Numbered from the stretch's first letter, positions 1 to 6,488 are shown. The stretch: DNA of 11,299 nt from Nitrospirota bacterium (GCA_029858145.1 JAOUFP010000041.1:1-11299); one strand, 5' to 3'. Notes: generated by a model not told the origin, from the letters alone. Made by a program: numbers and translations.

Positions 1-222
1 ACTTCTCAGTGCTGATATTAAAGCTGCCTAAAATCTAATAGCTGCAGACCGGACAGTTTATGTGCTCCATAACCGGACAAATCTATTTGTTGACAACAGG
101 AAATACGCCCCGTGCCTAAGGACCGGCCCTCAATGCTTTGGTCCAGCTGTGTTTACCAGTCTGTGTTTCTTATGGTATCCTTCTCTATATCAAAAAACTG
201 CTTGTAGGTATATTATTCATCT
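1..222. other. Upstream region of the DUF4388 gene, no convincing gene
   Basis: No coding sequence is supported here. A short open frame at 62-244 has no recognisable motif, is compositionally unlike a protein and overlaps the next gene's start, so I leave it out. The stretch holds two copies of ACCGGACA (48-55 and 72-79, 24 bases apart) and a TTGACA at 90-95 that would suit a -35 box, but there is no acceptable -10 at the usual spacing. The promoter of the downstream gene probably lies here but cannot be fixed. Confidence 0.4.
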
Positions 223-2034
223 ATGGCTCTTACTGGAGATTTAGAACATCTACATATAGTTGATATAATTCAGCTGATAAATACCACTCGAAAATCCGGG
301 ACTTTTTCTGTCAAGGGACGCAGGGGCGAAAGCTGTTTCATTTTTAGCAACGGTTACCTGGTCGGAGCAAGCCACCTCAACAACAGGATTCGCATCGGCA
401 ATGTACTGCTAAAAATGAACGCCATAGACTTTGAAGATCTCGAACAGGCACTGGAAGTGCAGAAAAGTGCCGGCCGGAACCGCAAACCCTTGCTTATCAC
501 ACTCATCGAACTTGGCAAACTGACGCGTGAGGATGCGGAAAGGGGACTGAGGAAGCTGATCGAGATGACACTCGTTGAATTGATAGGCTGGACAGAGGGG
601 TCCTTCACCCTTGATACGGACGTTATCACTGTGTCTCCTGAATGCAGTTATCCACTCAGCAGGATGGAACAGGAAGTGAGCATTGATGCGCAGATGATAT
701 TGATGGATGCCCTTCGTGTTTTTGACGAGCGTGAACGCGACCGCCAGGCAGGGAAAACCGTACTGTCAGACGAAGAAGTATACGCGGATGTGATTTCTCA
801 GGAAGAGTTTGAGGAAACGGTCAGGGAAACTCCTGTCCTTACCGCCGACGATTTGGGCCTGAATGAACTCGACCAACTCGAAAGAAAAATGCCCCTGGAT
901 TTTCCTTCTGTCGAAATTTTTGACCCTGCGGCAATTCACCGCCAGAAGATAAAAGACATTTTGACCGGTTTTTCGTCCGGGGAGCAGGATGCCTTCGTCT
1001 CTTTTCTCGAAAAATCCGCAAAAAGCAGAGGCTCCTGTGATGCTTCGCAACGGAAGGGGGCACAGGCAATGGGCCTCATCCTGTTCAGCGAAGATGAACT
1101 CCTCAAGCATTCGGTCATGACCATCTGCAAGGATGAGGGCGTTCTTGTGTTTTCTCCCGAAGGGGAGGAGGAGCTGGGCCGCATCATCGCCCAGTGCCTC
1201 GCCATAAAGGTCTTGCCCGTACTGGTTTTTGATTGTCCCGAAGCTCCCGCAGCGCTGCTTTCCCGGGAAAAAATTGTCAGTCTGAGGCGGCAGGTGCGGG
1301 AGCGATATCCGCAGGTACCCCTCATTCAGGTGACCTCTTTGCCTGATGACCACTTCACGCTGCAGTCTTTTCGTGACGGCATGAGGGCGGTATTTCCCAA
1401 ACCTTCGAAAGAGGCCCGGAAGGAAACGTTCATTTCTGACATGATACAATTTCTGGAAATTTTCGCATCTTATATTACAGACATTTTTGATGAGCAGAAA
1501 GAACTGTTCGCGTCTGATAACATGCTGAGCAGACTCAAGGAGCGGGTCTCGGCTCTTCGTGACCTTGGCGAGCCTGCTGACGTGTCACTTGCGCTTCTTC
1601 AGTCTGTCTCAGAACTGTGTGACCGGTCTATCACCTTTATTGTGCGCCCTGAAGAACTCACCGGGGAGAAGGCCATAGGCGTGTACGACGAAAAAAACGC
1701 GGGGCCGACGTCCGTGACAAGGCTGAAGGTCTCTCTGTCAAAACCTTCGGTTTTCCGCGACGTGATAGAAAAAGGACAGTTTTTCTATGGAGAGAGCGAC
1801 GATGAAGTCGCAAACAAGCTCTTTGAGGCGATCGGCGCGCCCCTGAGCCCGGCGATAATCCTTCTGCCCGTGAAGAGTTATGGGAAGACTTTGCTGTTGA
1901 TCTATGGAGATTTCGGTGGAAAAGAGGCGCCACCCCTGCAGTGTGACGCACTGGAAATTCTGGCGCATGAGGCCGGACTGGTGCTGGAAAATCTGCTGTA
2001 TCGCAAGCAGCCCGCTAAGGCGCAAAAAAAGTGA
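223..2034 (+). CDS. DUF4388 (PATAN) domain protein with receiver-like and GAF-like regions
   Basis: A 603-residue cytoplasmic signalling protein with no signal peptide or membrane segment. Residues 4-50 form the typical start of a DUF4388/PATAN domain (GDLEHLHIVDIIQLIN, then FSNGYLVGA), which continues to about 130 and ends in the usual GSFTLDT stretch. Residues 150-280 are acidic, charged and probably a linker. Residues 283-395 resemble a divergent response-regulator receiver: an acidic cluster EDE (290-292), Asp337 in VLVFDCPE where the phospho-acceptor would sit, TS (371-372) and Lys393 in FPKPS. Residues from about 405 to 595 begin with a helical segment and look like a GAF-type sensor fold (ILLPVKSYGKTLLLIYG). 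PATAN proteins are linked in the literature to gliding, twitching and two-component signalling. The PilT-type ATPase 50 bases downstream on the same strand makes control of pilus retraction the likely role, by inference. The start at 223 has only a weak ribosome site (TAGG at 205-208). The receiver and GAF assignments are less certain than DUF4388. Confidence 0.85.
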   Translation: MALTGDLEHLHIVDIIQLINTTRKSGTFSVKGRRGESCFIFSNGYLVGASHLNNRIRIGNVLLKMNAIDFEDLEQALEVQKSAGRNRKPLLITLIELGKLTREDAERGLRKLIEMTLVELIGWTEGSFTLDTDVITVSPECSYPLSRMEQEVSIDAQMILMDALRVFDERERDRQAGKTVLSDEEVYADVISQEEFEETVRETPVLTADDLGLNELDQLERKMPLDFPSVEIFDPAAIHRQKIKDILTGFSSGEQDAFVSFLEKSAKSRGSCDASQRKGAQAMGLILFSEDELLKHSVMTICKDEGVLVFSPEGEEELGRIIAQCLAIKVLPVLVFDCPEAPAALLSREKIVSLRRQVRERYPQVPLIQVTSLPDDHFTLQSFRDGMRAVFPKPSKEARKETFISDMIQFLEIFASYITDIFDEQKELFASDNMLSRLKERVSALRDLGEPADVSLALLQSVSELCDRSITFIVRPEELTGEKAIGVYDEKNAGPTSVTRLKVSLSKPSVFRDVIEKGQFFYGESDDEVANKLFEAIGAPLSPAIILLPVKSYGKTLLLIYGDFGGKEAPPLQCDALEILAHEAGLVLENLLYRKQPAKAQKK

Positions 2035-2084
2035 AGGCATGAAAGCATATATCCGCATATATAACGTGAAAGAGGATAAATAAA

Positions 2085-3152
2085 ATGGACATGGCCACTT
2101 TTACACAAATTCTCGAAATCGCCTTTGAAAAGAGGGTCTCCGATATCCACTTCGAGGTGGATAATCCTCCTATGTTCAGGGCCCGCGGACACCTGATCCG
2201 CTCAAAACTGAACAACCTGACCGCGAAAGATACCGAATTTATCGCGTCTGCAGTCATGGAGCAGCATGGCCGGAAGCTTCCGGAACAGTTAAAGGAATTT
2301 GACACTTCCTACACTCTGGCAAACGTTGGTCGCTTCAGAGTCAGCGTCTTCCGTCAGCGGGGCAACATAGGGCTCGTGATGAGGGTCATCCCTCATCATA
2401 TCGGAACGTTCGAGGAACTGAACCTTCCTCCTGTGCTGGGAAGCATTTCAAAGGCGCCGCACGGGCTGATCCTTGTCTGCGGGCCCACCGGCAACGGCAA
2501 GTCCACGACCCTCGCCTCAATGATCCGTTTCATCAACGACAATTTCAACTACAGTGTCATTACGATCGAAGATCCGATCGAGTATATTTTCCCTTCCAAT
2601 AAGAGCTGTATCATCCAGAGGGAGGTGGGCATCGATACGGAAACCTTTGCCGGTGCCCTGAAAGCGGCCATGCGCATGGACCCTGATGTCATCATGGTGG
2701 GAGAGATGCGCGATCTCGACACCATTGATGCGTGCATCAAGGCTGCCGAGACCGGGCATCTGGTTTTCTCGACCCTCCATACTCATAGTGCGGCCTCCAC
2801 GATCAACCGCATTGTCGGATACTTTCCTCCCCAGGCCCAGGAGAACGTCCGCCACAGACTGGCGGAGATCCTCGTGGCTACCGTTGTCCTGCGGCTCGTA
2901 AGGGAAAAGAGCGGTGAATCTATCCTGCCGGCCATGGAGATCATGTACGCGACCTCCACCATTAAGGCCTGCATCCGGGATGGCCACCTCGATGAACTGG
3001 AGCAGCATATCGAAAAAGGGCGCGATGAATATCACATGCAGACGCTCGACCAGCACCTGATTCAACTCTGCAGGAAGGAAATCATAACGCTGGACGAGGC
3101 GAAGAGGGCTTCCCGTTCAACAGACCTCGAGCGGAAGCTGTTGTATTCTTAG
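2085..3152 (+). CDS. pilT: Type IV pilus retraction ATPase, PilT/PilU family
   Basis: A 355-residue cytoplasmic secretion ATPase whose hexamer powers depolymerisation of the type IV pilus at the inner membrane. The PilT architecture is complete: N-terminal PAS-like part (SDIHFEVDNPPMFR, 19-32), Walker A GPTGNGKSTT (133-142), Asp box ITIEDPIEY (159-167), Walker B DPDVIMVGEMRD (199-210) and His box HLVFSTLHTHSA (225-236). Length matches the family. The C-terminal AIRNLIRE signature of classical PilT is replaced by STIKACIRDG (291-300) followed by MQTLDQHL, which resembles PilU or accessory PilT paralogues more than canonical PilT. The start is well supported: AGAGGA at 2071-2076, eight bases before the ATG. 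It lies 50 bases after the DUF4388 gene and is probably co-transcribed with it; that gap contains a tandem GCATATAT (2045-2052, 2055-2062). No other pilus gene is in view. Confidence 0.92.
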   Translation: MDMATFTQILEIAFEKRVSDIHFEVDNPPMFRARGHLIRSKLNNLTAKDTEFIASAVMEQHGRKLPEQLKEFDTSYTLANVGRFRVSVFRQRGNIGLVMRVIPHHIGTFEELNLPPVLGSISKAPHGLILVCGPTGNGKSTTLASMIRFINDNFNYSVITIEDPIEYIFPSNKSCIIQREVGIDTETFAGALKAAMRMDPDVIMVGEMRDLDTIDACIKAAETGHLVFSTLHTHSAASTINRIVGYFPPQAQENVRHRLAEILVATVVLRLVREKSGESILPAMEIMYATSTIKACIRDGHLDELEQHIEKGRDEYHMQTLDQHLIQLCRKEIITLDEAKRASRSTDLERKLLYS

Positions 3153-3160
3153 CCGGAAGT

Positions 3161-3230
3161 AACGAGCAATGAGCAACTCGTAACGCGCTTTTTTTGCTCA
3201 TGACTCAGCACTCATTGCTCATTGCTCCCT
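3161..3230. repeat. Ten-unit heptanucleotide repeat forming a long inverted repeat
   Basis: The 70 bases divide exactly into ten heptamers. On the plus strand the first four are AACGAGC, AATGAGC, AACTCGT, AACGCGC. A seven-T unit follows, then five units that read on the opposite strand as AATGAGC-like heptamers (GCTCATG, ACTCAGC, ACTCATT, GCTCATT, GCTCCCT). The two halves face each other: 3164-3176 is perfectly complementary to 3215-3227 (13 base pairs, 38-base loop). It sits between the converging pilT and tatC genes, so it could act as a bidirectional transcription end, but there is no T-run directly after the stem. Short degenerate heptad repeats of this kind occur between genes in several bacterial phyla. 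Confidence 0.75.
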
Positions 3231-3236
3231 CTGCGC

Positions 3237-4031
3237 TTATACGTTTTCTCCGTTTTTATTGCTGTTTTTGACAGTCTTCTTCTGCATGATCAGTGAAAGA
3301 AGAATTCCCACTTCATACAAAATTATTATGGGTACCGCCATTAACGCCTGGTTAAAGGCATCCGGCGTCGGCGTAAGCACCGCCCCGACAACAAAAGCAG
3401 CGAGCACCGCGTATTTTCTGTTTTTCGACAATTTTCTCGGGGTGATGATCCCGAACCTTGTGAGAAAAATCATTAACAGAGGCAGTTCGAAAATAGCGCC
3501 GAATGCGAGAATGAACTTAAGGCAGAAATCGACATAGCTTCCCACAGATATCATGGGAACCATATTCTTCGTTTGATAACCGAGCAAAAAAGTCATCGCG
3601 AACGGAAGGATTATCAGAAAACAGAATGCGGCACCTGCCGTAAACAGCGCGGTTGCAGAAAAAACAAAGGGCAGAACATATTTCTTTTCTCTTGACAGAA
3701 GCCCCGGTGAAACAAACCTCCACAGCTGATGAAAGATGATGGGCAAAGAGAGAACAAAGGATGCGATAAAAGATACCTTGAGGTGCATCCAGAACGCCTC
3801 CCCCGGAGCAAGAAAAACAAGGGATATCGGGGCCTTTTCTTTTGCGTGGATGTAAGGCTTTGTAAAATCCAGTTTGAGTTCTGATTTAAGAGGAATGGTC
3901 AGAAGACTGAAAATGTTTTCCGAATAATTGAAGGTGAAGGCAAACACCAGAAAAACGGCGACAAAGGATACCATAAGCATTTTGCGTAATTCCGTAAGAT
4001 GTTCCGGTAAAGACATTTTTGACTCTTTCAC
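3237..4031 (-). CDS. tatC: Sec-independent protein translocase subunit TatC
   Basis: The polytopic core of the twin-arginine translocon in the inner membrane; with TatB it recognises twin-arginine signal peptides of folded substrates. Hallmarks visible: N-terminal LPEHLTELR (8-16); the conserved loop QLWRFVSPGLLSREKK (102-117), whose Glu115 corresponds to the signal-contacting E. coli Glu103; FELP with Glu182; and VLTPTPDAFNQ (219-228) near the last helices. Six hydrophobic segments can be counted, and 264 residues is normal for the family. The start is ambiguous. GTG at 4031 immediately follows the tatB stop codon and is preceded by GGAAGGGAAGG, but ATG at 4016 (residue 6, giving MSLPEHL) has AAAGAG just upstream and a more typical N-terminus. 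Either way tatB and tatC are translationally coupled. The gene ends seven bases before the heptad repeat. Confidence 0.96.
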   Translation of the reverse strand: MKESKMSLPEHLTELRKMLMVSFVAVFLVFAFTFNYSENIFSLLTIPLKSELKLDFTKPYIHAKEKAPISLVFLAPGEAFWMHLKVSFIASFVLSLPIIFHQLWRFVSPGLLSREKKYVLPFVFSATALFTAGAAFCFLIILPFAMTFLLGYQTKNMVPMISVGSYVDFCLKFILAFGAIFELPLLMIFLTRFGIITPRKLSKNRKYAVLAAFVVGAVLTPTPDAFNQALMAVPIIILYEVGILLSLIMQKKTVKNSNKNGENV

Positions 4032-4298
4032 CTAAGCCTTCCCTTCCTTTGCTTCCGGCACGATGTCCTTTTCGTCTGCCTTTCCTTCCTCAGCATCAGA
4101 TTTCATGCTGTTTTCAGGCACCGAAAGCTGCTCTTTATATTCCGCTTCCATACTGGTTTTTGCTATCTGAACGCCTTTCTTTATCTCATTGACCCACTTG
4201 CCGAGTTTCCGGCTGAATTCCGGGAGTTTTTCCGGGCCGATGACCAAAAGGGCAACGACAAAAATTATTATTAATTCCTGTAATCCGATATCAAACAT
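4032..4298 (-). CDS. tatB: Twin-arginine translocase subunit TatB (TatA/B family)
   Basis: An 88-residue single-span protein: N-terminal MFDIGLQEL with Glu8, a hydrophobic helix to about residue 20, a Gly-Pro hinge (GPEKLPEF, 21-28), an amphipathic helix to about 50 and an acidic, low-complexity tail. The MFDIG start, Glu8 and GP hinge favour TatB over TatA, the partner of TatC in the receptor complex, although the family is hard to split by sequence. The reading frame stays open upstream to 4370, but the ATG at 4298 matches the family's first residue and has GGGGGTC about five bases upstream, so I use it. The stop codon directly abuts the tatC start. A second, TatA-like copy lies 319 bases upstream on the same strand. 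Confidence 0.92.
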   Translation of the reverse strand: MFDIGLQELIIIFVVALLVIGPEKLPEFSRKLGKWVNEIKKGVQIAKTSMEAEYKEQLSVPENSMKSDAEEGKADEKDIVPEAKEGKA

Positions 4299-4617
4299 AA
4301 AAAGACCCCCAACAGTGAACAATAGTATTTGCTTTACGCTGGAAAGTGCAATTGGCCCGTCAGGGGACAATCAAATGCGCGGCAAAACTTTAACGGCAGC
4401 CTCCCCGCAAAACAAATGACGGCTAAGGAAGCTTTGCATTATTTGCAGACGGACCGCTTGCTGCAACGGCCAAATTCCGCATCATCAAAGACGTTTACGT
4501 TGCATGCGACGGCAAGCACTGACCGATAAGTGCATTTTCCGGTTTAGCTTCAGCGAAAAAAATTACTTTATAATATGCATGTGATACTGTAAAAGTTGCT
4601 GAAAATTTATGTGCGGC
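4299..4617. other. 319-base gap between tatA and tatB, no gene found
   Basis: No plausible coding sequence on either strand; open frames here lack motifs and ribosome sites. The gap is unusually long for a tat operon and suggests that tatBC has its own promoter. A TATAAT at about 4570 reads on the plus strand but has no good -35 partner. No hairpin followed by a T-run was found after tatA, so read-through from tatA is possible. Confidence 0.5.
4322..4351 (-). promoter_or_regulatory. Possible sigma70 promoter of tatBC
   Basis: On the minus strand TTGCAC (4351-4346) is followed after 18 bases by TACTAT (4327-4322), placed 24 bases before the tatB ATG. The -35 matches consensus at five of six positions, the -10 at four, and the spacing is one base long. 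This is a weak prediction that fits the long gap separating tatA from tatB. Confidence 0.3.
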
Positions 4618-4836
4618 CTATGTGCGCTCACCTTTTTCTTCTGCTGTGTGATCTTTGTCTTCAGCGCTTCTTTTTTTGGGACTAACGTCAATCTCATCAG
4701 GTTCGGTGGTAGCTTTCTTGAAATTCTTTACGGCCTTTCCCATTCCGCTAGCAAGCTCAGGCAACCTCTTGGCTCCAAACAAAATCATGACTATCACTAA
4801 AACAATTATCAGTTCCTGCAATCCAAGACCAAACAT
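4618..4836 (-). CDS. tatA: Twin-arginine translocase subunit TatA
   Basis: A 72-residue single-span inner-membrane protein that oligomerises to form the Tat transport path. It has the standard layout: short N-terminus MFGLGLQEL, hydrophobic helix 9-20, Phe-Gly hinge (F20-G21), amphipathic helix [20 protein letters not shown] (22-41) and a charged C-terminal tail. The FG hinge and the KAVKNFKKA pattern mark it as TatA rather than TatB. The start is firm: AAGGAG on the minus strand about eight bases before the ATG. It follows the cytochrome gene on the same strand but is separated from it by a strong terminator, so it should be transcribed separately. Confidence 0.96.
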   Translation of the reverse strand: MFGLGLQELIIVLVIVMILFGAKRLPELASGMGKAVKNFKKATTEPDEIDVSPKKRSAEDKDHTAEEKGERT

Positions 4837-4869
4837 GCTGTTTCTCCTTATTCATTAAATTGAATGTTT

Positions 4870-4908
4870 TCAGTATTTTTGTAATGCTGTCAATTGTAAA
4901 CTCTTACA
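4870..4908 (-). promoter_or_regulatory. Possible tatA promoter with adjacent small inverted repeat
   Basis: The minus strand carries a perfect TTGACA (4893-4888). Just upstream is the inverted repeat TGTAA-ACTC-TTACA (4895-4908), in the position where an activator of the Crp/Fnr type would sit. No good -10 follows at 16-18 bases, so the promoter is only a suggestion and the regulator is unknown. Confidence 0.25.
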
Positions 4909-5020
4909 TTTCCGGAACATCCTTTATTGTGACTGCTGATCTTCCGGCCCACTGCTTTCTTCAACTGAACACCGGGATCCGGTATCATTGAGCATAACAG
5001 ATGCAGCCCATTTTTGTGTG

Positions 5021-5050
5021 AAAAAAGGCGGGGGTTGACCCCCCGCCTTT
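5021..5050 (-). terminator. Strong intrinsic terminator of the cytochrome gene
   Basis: Read on the minus strand, an 11-base-pair GC-rich stem (AAAGGCGGGGG in plus coordinates 5024-5034, paired with 5040-5050) with a five-base loop is followed by a T-run at 5026-5021. It begins 50 bases after the cytochrome stop codon and ends that transcript before tatA. Confidence 0.9.
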
Positions 5051-5099
5051 CTTCTTTTAAAATGAAATCGGTTCAGCAGGCCCGAGAGCCCGGTCCCCT

Positions 5100-5894
5100 T
5101 TATTTCTCCAGCGTGCCGTAGGTCGTATTCGGTGAAGGAGTCATTTGCCCGTGGCAGTCAGTACAGTTGTTCTGAGAGGTGATGCCATTTGCCAAAACAT
5201 TATATAATGGCTTGTGCTTCGGCGTATATTTACCGTCTGCCCATGCATTCAGCATATGCACTGCCTCCATCGCAATGTTTGCAGAAAGACGCGCGCACCG
5301 TTCCGCCCTTTCATTGCTGAGGAAAGCGACGTTTTCCGCCTTCATCCACTTGCCAACGGAGATGTGGCAGACAGGAGTTCCTGACATGGTCATGTGTTTC
5401 ATGGCAGTTTTTGATCCTGAAGGTGTAAAGTTTGGCAGCTCGTTATAGGAATAGTAAAAGGCAAGGTCATTCACCATCGCCTCGGCGGTATCGGTGTTCT
5501 TTGTCACGAGGCCGATAACGACACCCGCACCGGGCATTGTACCGCAGAGGGTACCCCATCCGGCCAGTCCGCCATGTCCCCACCTGTAGGCGTCAATGGG
5601 AAAATCCTTCCAGGCTCCGCCGGCATGTTTCTTTAATGACTCTACAAGACCTGCAATGACCGAGGAGGTGCACCACTTGGTAAAGTAGTTCTCATAGGTG
5701 GTCTGGCCCACTTCCTTGGGGTCGAGTTTTACATACTTATACTCTGATGTAAATTCGTAGGCTTCAGCGGTCTTTGCTGCATTGACCGCGCCAAGAGACA
5801 GGATTGCGGCGCCCGCTGCCACCTTTCCGCCATTGATGATCAGATCTCTCCTGGAAAGTTTTTTCTCTTCTTTCTCCATTTCGTTAAATTCCAT
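5100..5894 (-). CDS. Split-Soret-type cytochrome c, Tat-exported
   Basis: A 264-residue precursor of a periplasmic redox protein resembling split-Soret cytochrome c and the C_GCAxxG_C_C family. The N-terminus is a clear twin-arginine signal: KKLSRRDLII (Arg15-Arg16), a hydrophobic stretch 25-40, and a likely cut after AEA (43-45). In the mature part WGTLCGTMPGAGVV (113-126) carries the family's Cys-Gly-x-x-x-Gly segment. Further cysteines are at 75, 176 (TPVCHIS) and 200, and a single c-type haem site CTDCH lies near the C-terminus (244-248). The characterised Desulfovibrio protein is a dimer with two haems per subunit plus an iron-sulfur cluster; here only one canonical CxxCH is visible, so a second haem would need another attachment or be absent. 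The electron partner is unknown. The start has an excellent AGGAGGT nine bases upstream. The TatA, TatB and TatC genes follow directly downstream on the same strand. Confidence 0.85.
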   Translation of the reverse strand: MEFNEMEKEEKKLSRRDLIINGGKVAAGAAILSLGAVNAAKTAEAYEFTSEYKYVKLDPKEVGQTTYENYFTKWCTSSVIAGLVESLKKHAGGAWKDFPIDAYRWGHGGLAGWGTLCGTMPGAGVVIGLVTKNTDTAEAMVNDLAFYYSYNELPNFTPSGSKTAMKHMTMSGTPVCHISVGKWMKAENVAFLSNERAERCARLSANIAMEAVHMLNAWADGKYTPKHKPLYNVLANGITSQNNCTDCHGQMTPSPNTTYGTLEK

Positions 5895-5975
5895 CTGATG
5901 CTACCTCCTGTTTTCATTTTGTGTTTTTTTGTGTTAGTAAAACAAACTTCCGTCAGTGCTTAATAAATAAACAGT

Positions 5976-5986
5976 TCACCTCCTTT
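5976..5986 (-). promoter_or_regulatory. Orphan perfect Shine-Dalgarno match
   Basis: The minus strand reads AAAGGAGGTGA, fully complementary to the usual 16S rRNA 3' end, but no ATG, GTG or TTG opens a worthwhile frame at the right distance; a CTG four bases on gives only four codons. It lies about 80 bases upstream of the cytochrome start, which has its own good site. Confidence 0.4.
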
Positions 5987-6035
5987 CCTGGTCGAATATC
6001 TATGTGATGTCTGTGAAAAAGTATTTAAAAAAAGT

Positions 6036-6093
6036 GACTCCACTTCGGGTAAATTTTCTGGTTGAAAAGTGCCTGGATTTCCGAAGTGGAGTC
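6036..6093. repeat. Long perfect inverted repeat (13 bp arms)
   Basis: GACTCCACTTCGG at 6036-6048 is exactly complementary to CCGAAGTGGAGTC at 6081-6093, with a 32-base loop in which TTTTC (6054-6058) can pair with GAAAA (6064-6068). No T-run follows on either strand, so it does not look like a simple terminator. It is the first of three hairpins in a row. Confidence 0.7.
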
Positions 6094-6105
6094 GAGCTTT
6101 ACGGG

Positions 6106-6155
6106 GAGAAAAGTCTTTAAAAAAGACTTCTCTCATACAGGCTGTTCACCTGTAT
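6106..6155. repeat. Two further adjacent hairpins
   Basis: GAGAAAAGTCTTT (6106-6118) pairs with AAAGACTTCTCTC (6122-6134) with one mismatch and a three-base loop. Directly after it ATACAGG (6135-6141) pairs with CCTGTAT (6149-6155) around a seven-base loop. Both lie just downstream of the minus-strand gene ending at 6195, so they may help end that transcript, but neither has a clear T-run. Confidence 0.55.
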
Positions 6156-6194
6156 TTCAGAAAAACGCTGACTCGAAGACCTCGGAACTGCAGG

Positions 6195-6488
6195 TTAGGA
6201 TCTGGGAGGGTGCTTCAACTGAAAGGCAATTAAGGACGGCTTGTTTTGAGGATGAATGATTTGGATATATCCTGAGAACGCCGAAGAAAACAGATTGTAG
6301 ATAGCTTCTTTGATTGCCGGCGCCTTGGCTTTGACGGGTGTTGAGCTTCCGGATGTTTTGCATACGTCGAGAGTGATAATGTGAGCATGGTCATCAGGCC
6401 GGCGCTTATGGCGACAGGGTGAAATAGAAAAAGAGGCCAGTATCGATACGCTCAAGGCCATCAAAATCAGCATAGCGGTTACTTTCAT
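6195..6488 (-). CDS. Small putative exported protein, unknown function
   Basis: A 97-residue protein with a hydrophobic N-terminal segment (about 4-22, TAMLILMALSVSILASF) that looks like a signal peptide or anchor. After it come SPCRHKRRPDDHAHIITLDVC (split here as SPCRHKRRPDD, 24-33, and HAHIITLDVC, 34-43), an alanine/lysine stretch, and a tail ending FQLKHPPRS. The two cysteines (25, 43) and the His-rich segment could bind metal. From memory, small proteins with an ITLDVC-type motif and a PPR-like end occur near metal-efflux operons, but no efflux gene is in this window, so this is only a hint. The frame is open upstream to a TTG at 6530; I chose the ATG at 6488 because the signal peptide then starts properly. 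No strong ribosome site is seen. A TATAAT on the minus strand (6542-6537) lies about 50 bases upstream, without a good -35. Confidence 0.5.
   Translation of the reverse strand: MKVTAMLILMALSVSILASFSISPCRHKRRPDDHAHIITLDVCKTSGSSTPVKAKAPAIKEAIYNLFSSAFSGYIQIIHPQNKPSLIAFQLKHPPRS

Larger units (their letters stand above)
5895..6194. other. 300-base gap with hairpins and an orphan Shine-Dalgarno, no gene found
   Basis: This region separates the small exported-protein gene from the cytochrome gene, both on the minus strand. No convincing coding sequence was found: the plus-strand frame 6062-6259 starts with TTG, runs through three hairpins and overlaps the neighbouring gene. The cytochrome promoter should lie in the left part, but I could not pick a box pair. 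The hairpins and the orphan ribosome site are listed separately. Confidence 0.5.

Noticed and set aside
766..1449. 227-codon minus-strand open frame
   Set aside because: Lies wholly inside the DUF4388 gene on the opposite strand with no motif or ribosome site.
2517..3065. 182-codon minus-strand open frame
   Set aside because: Antisense to the conserved ATPase core of the PilT-family gene.
4565..4575. TATAAT-like sequence in the tatA-tatB gap
   Set aside because: No acceptable -35 at 16-18 bases on either strand and no plus-strand gene downstream.
6062..6259. 65-codon plus-strand open frame over the hairpin cluster
   Set aside because: TTG start, no ribosome site, runs through inverted repeats and into the 3' end of the small exported-protein gene.
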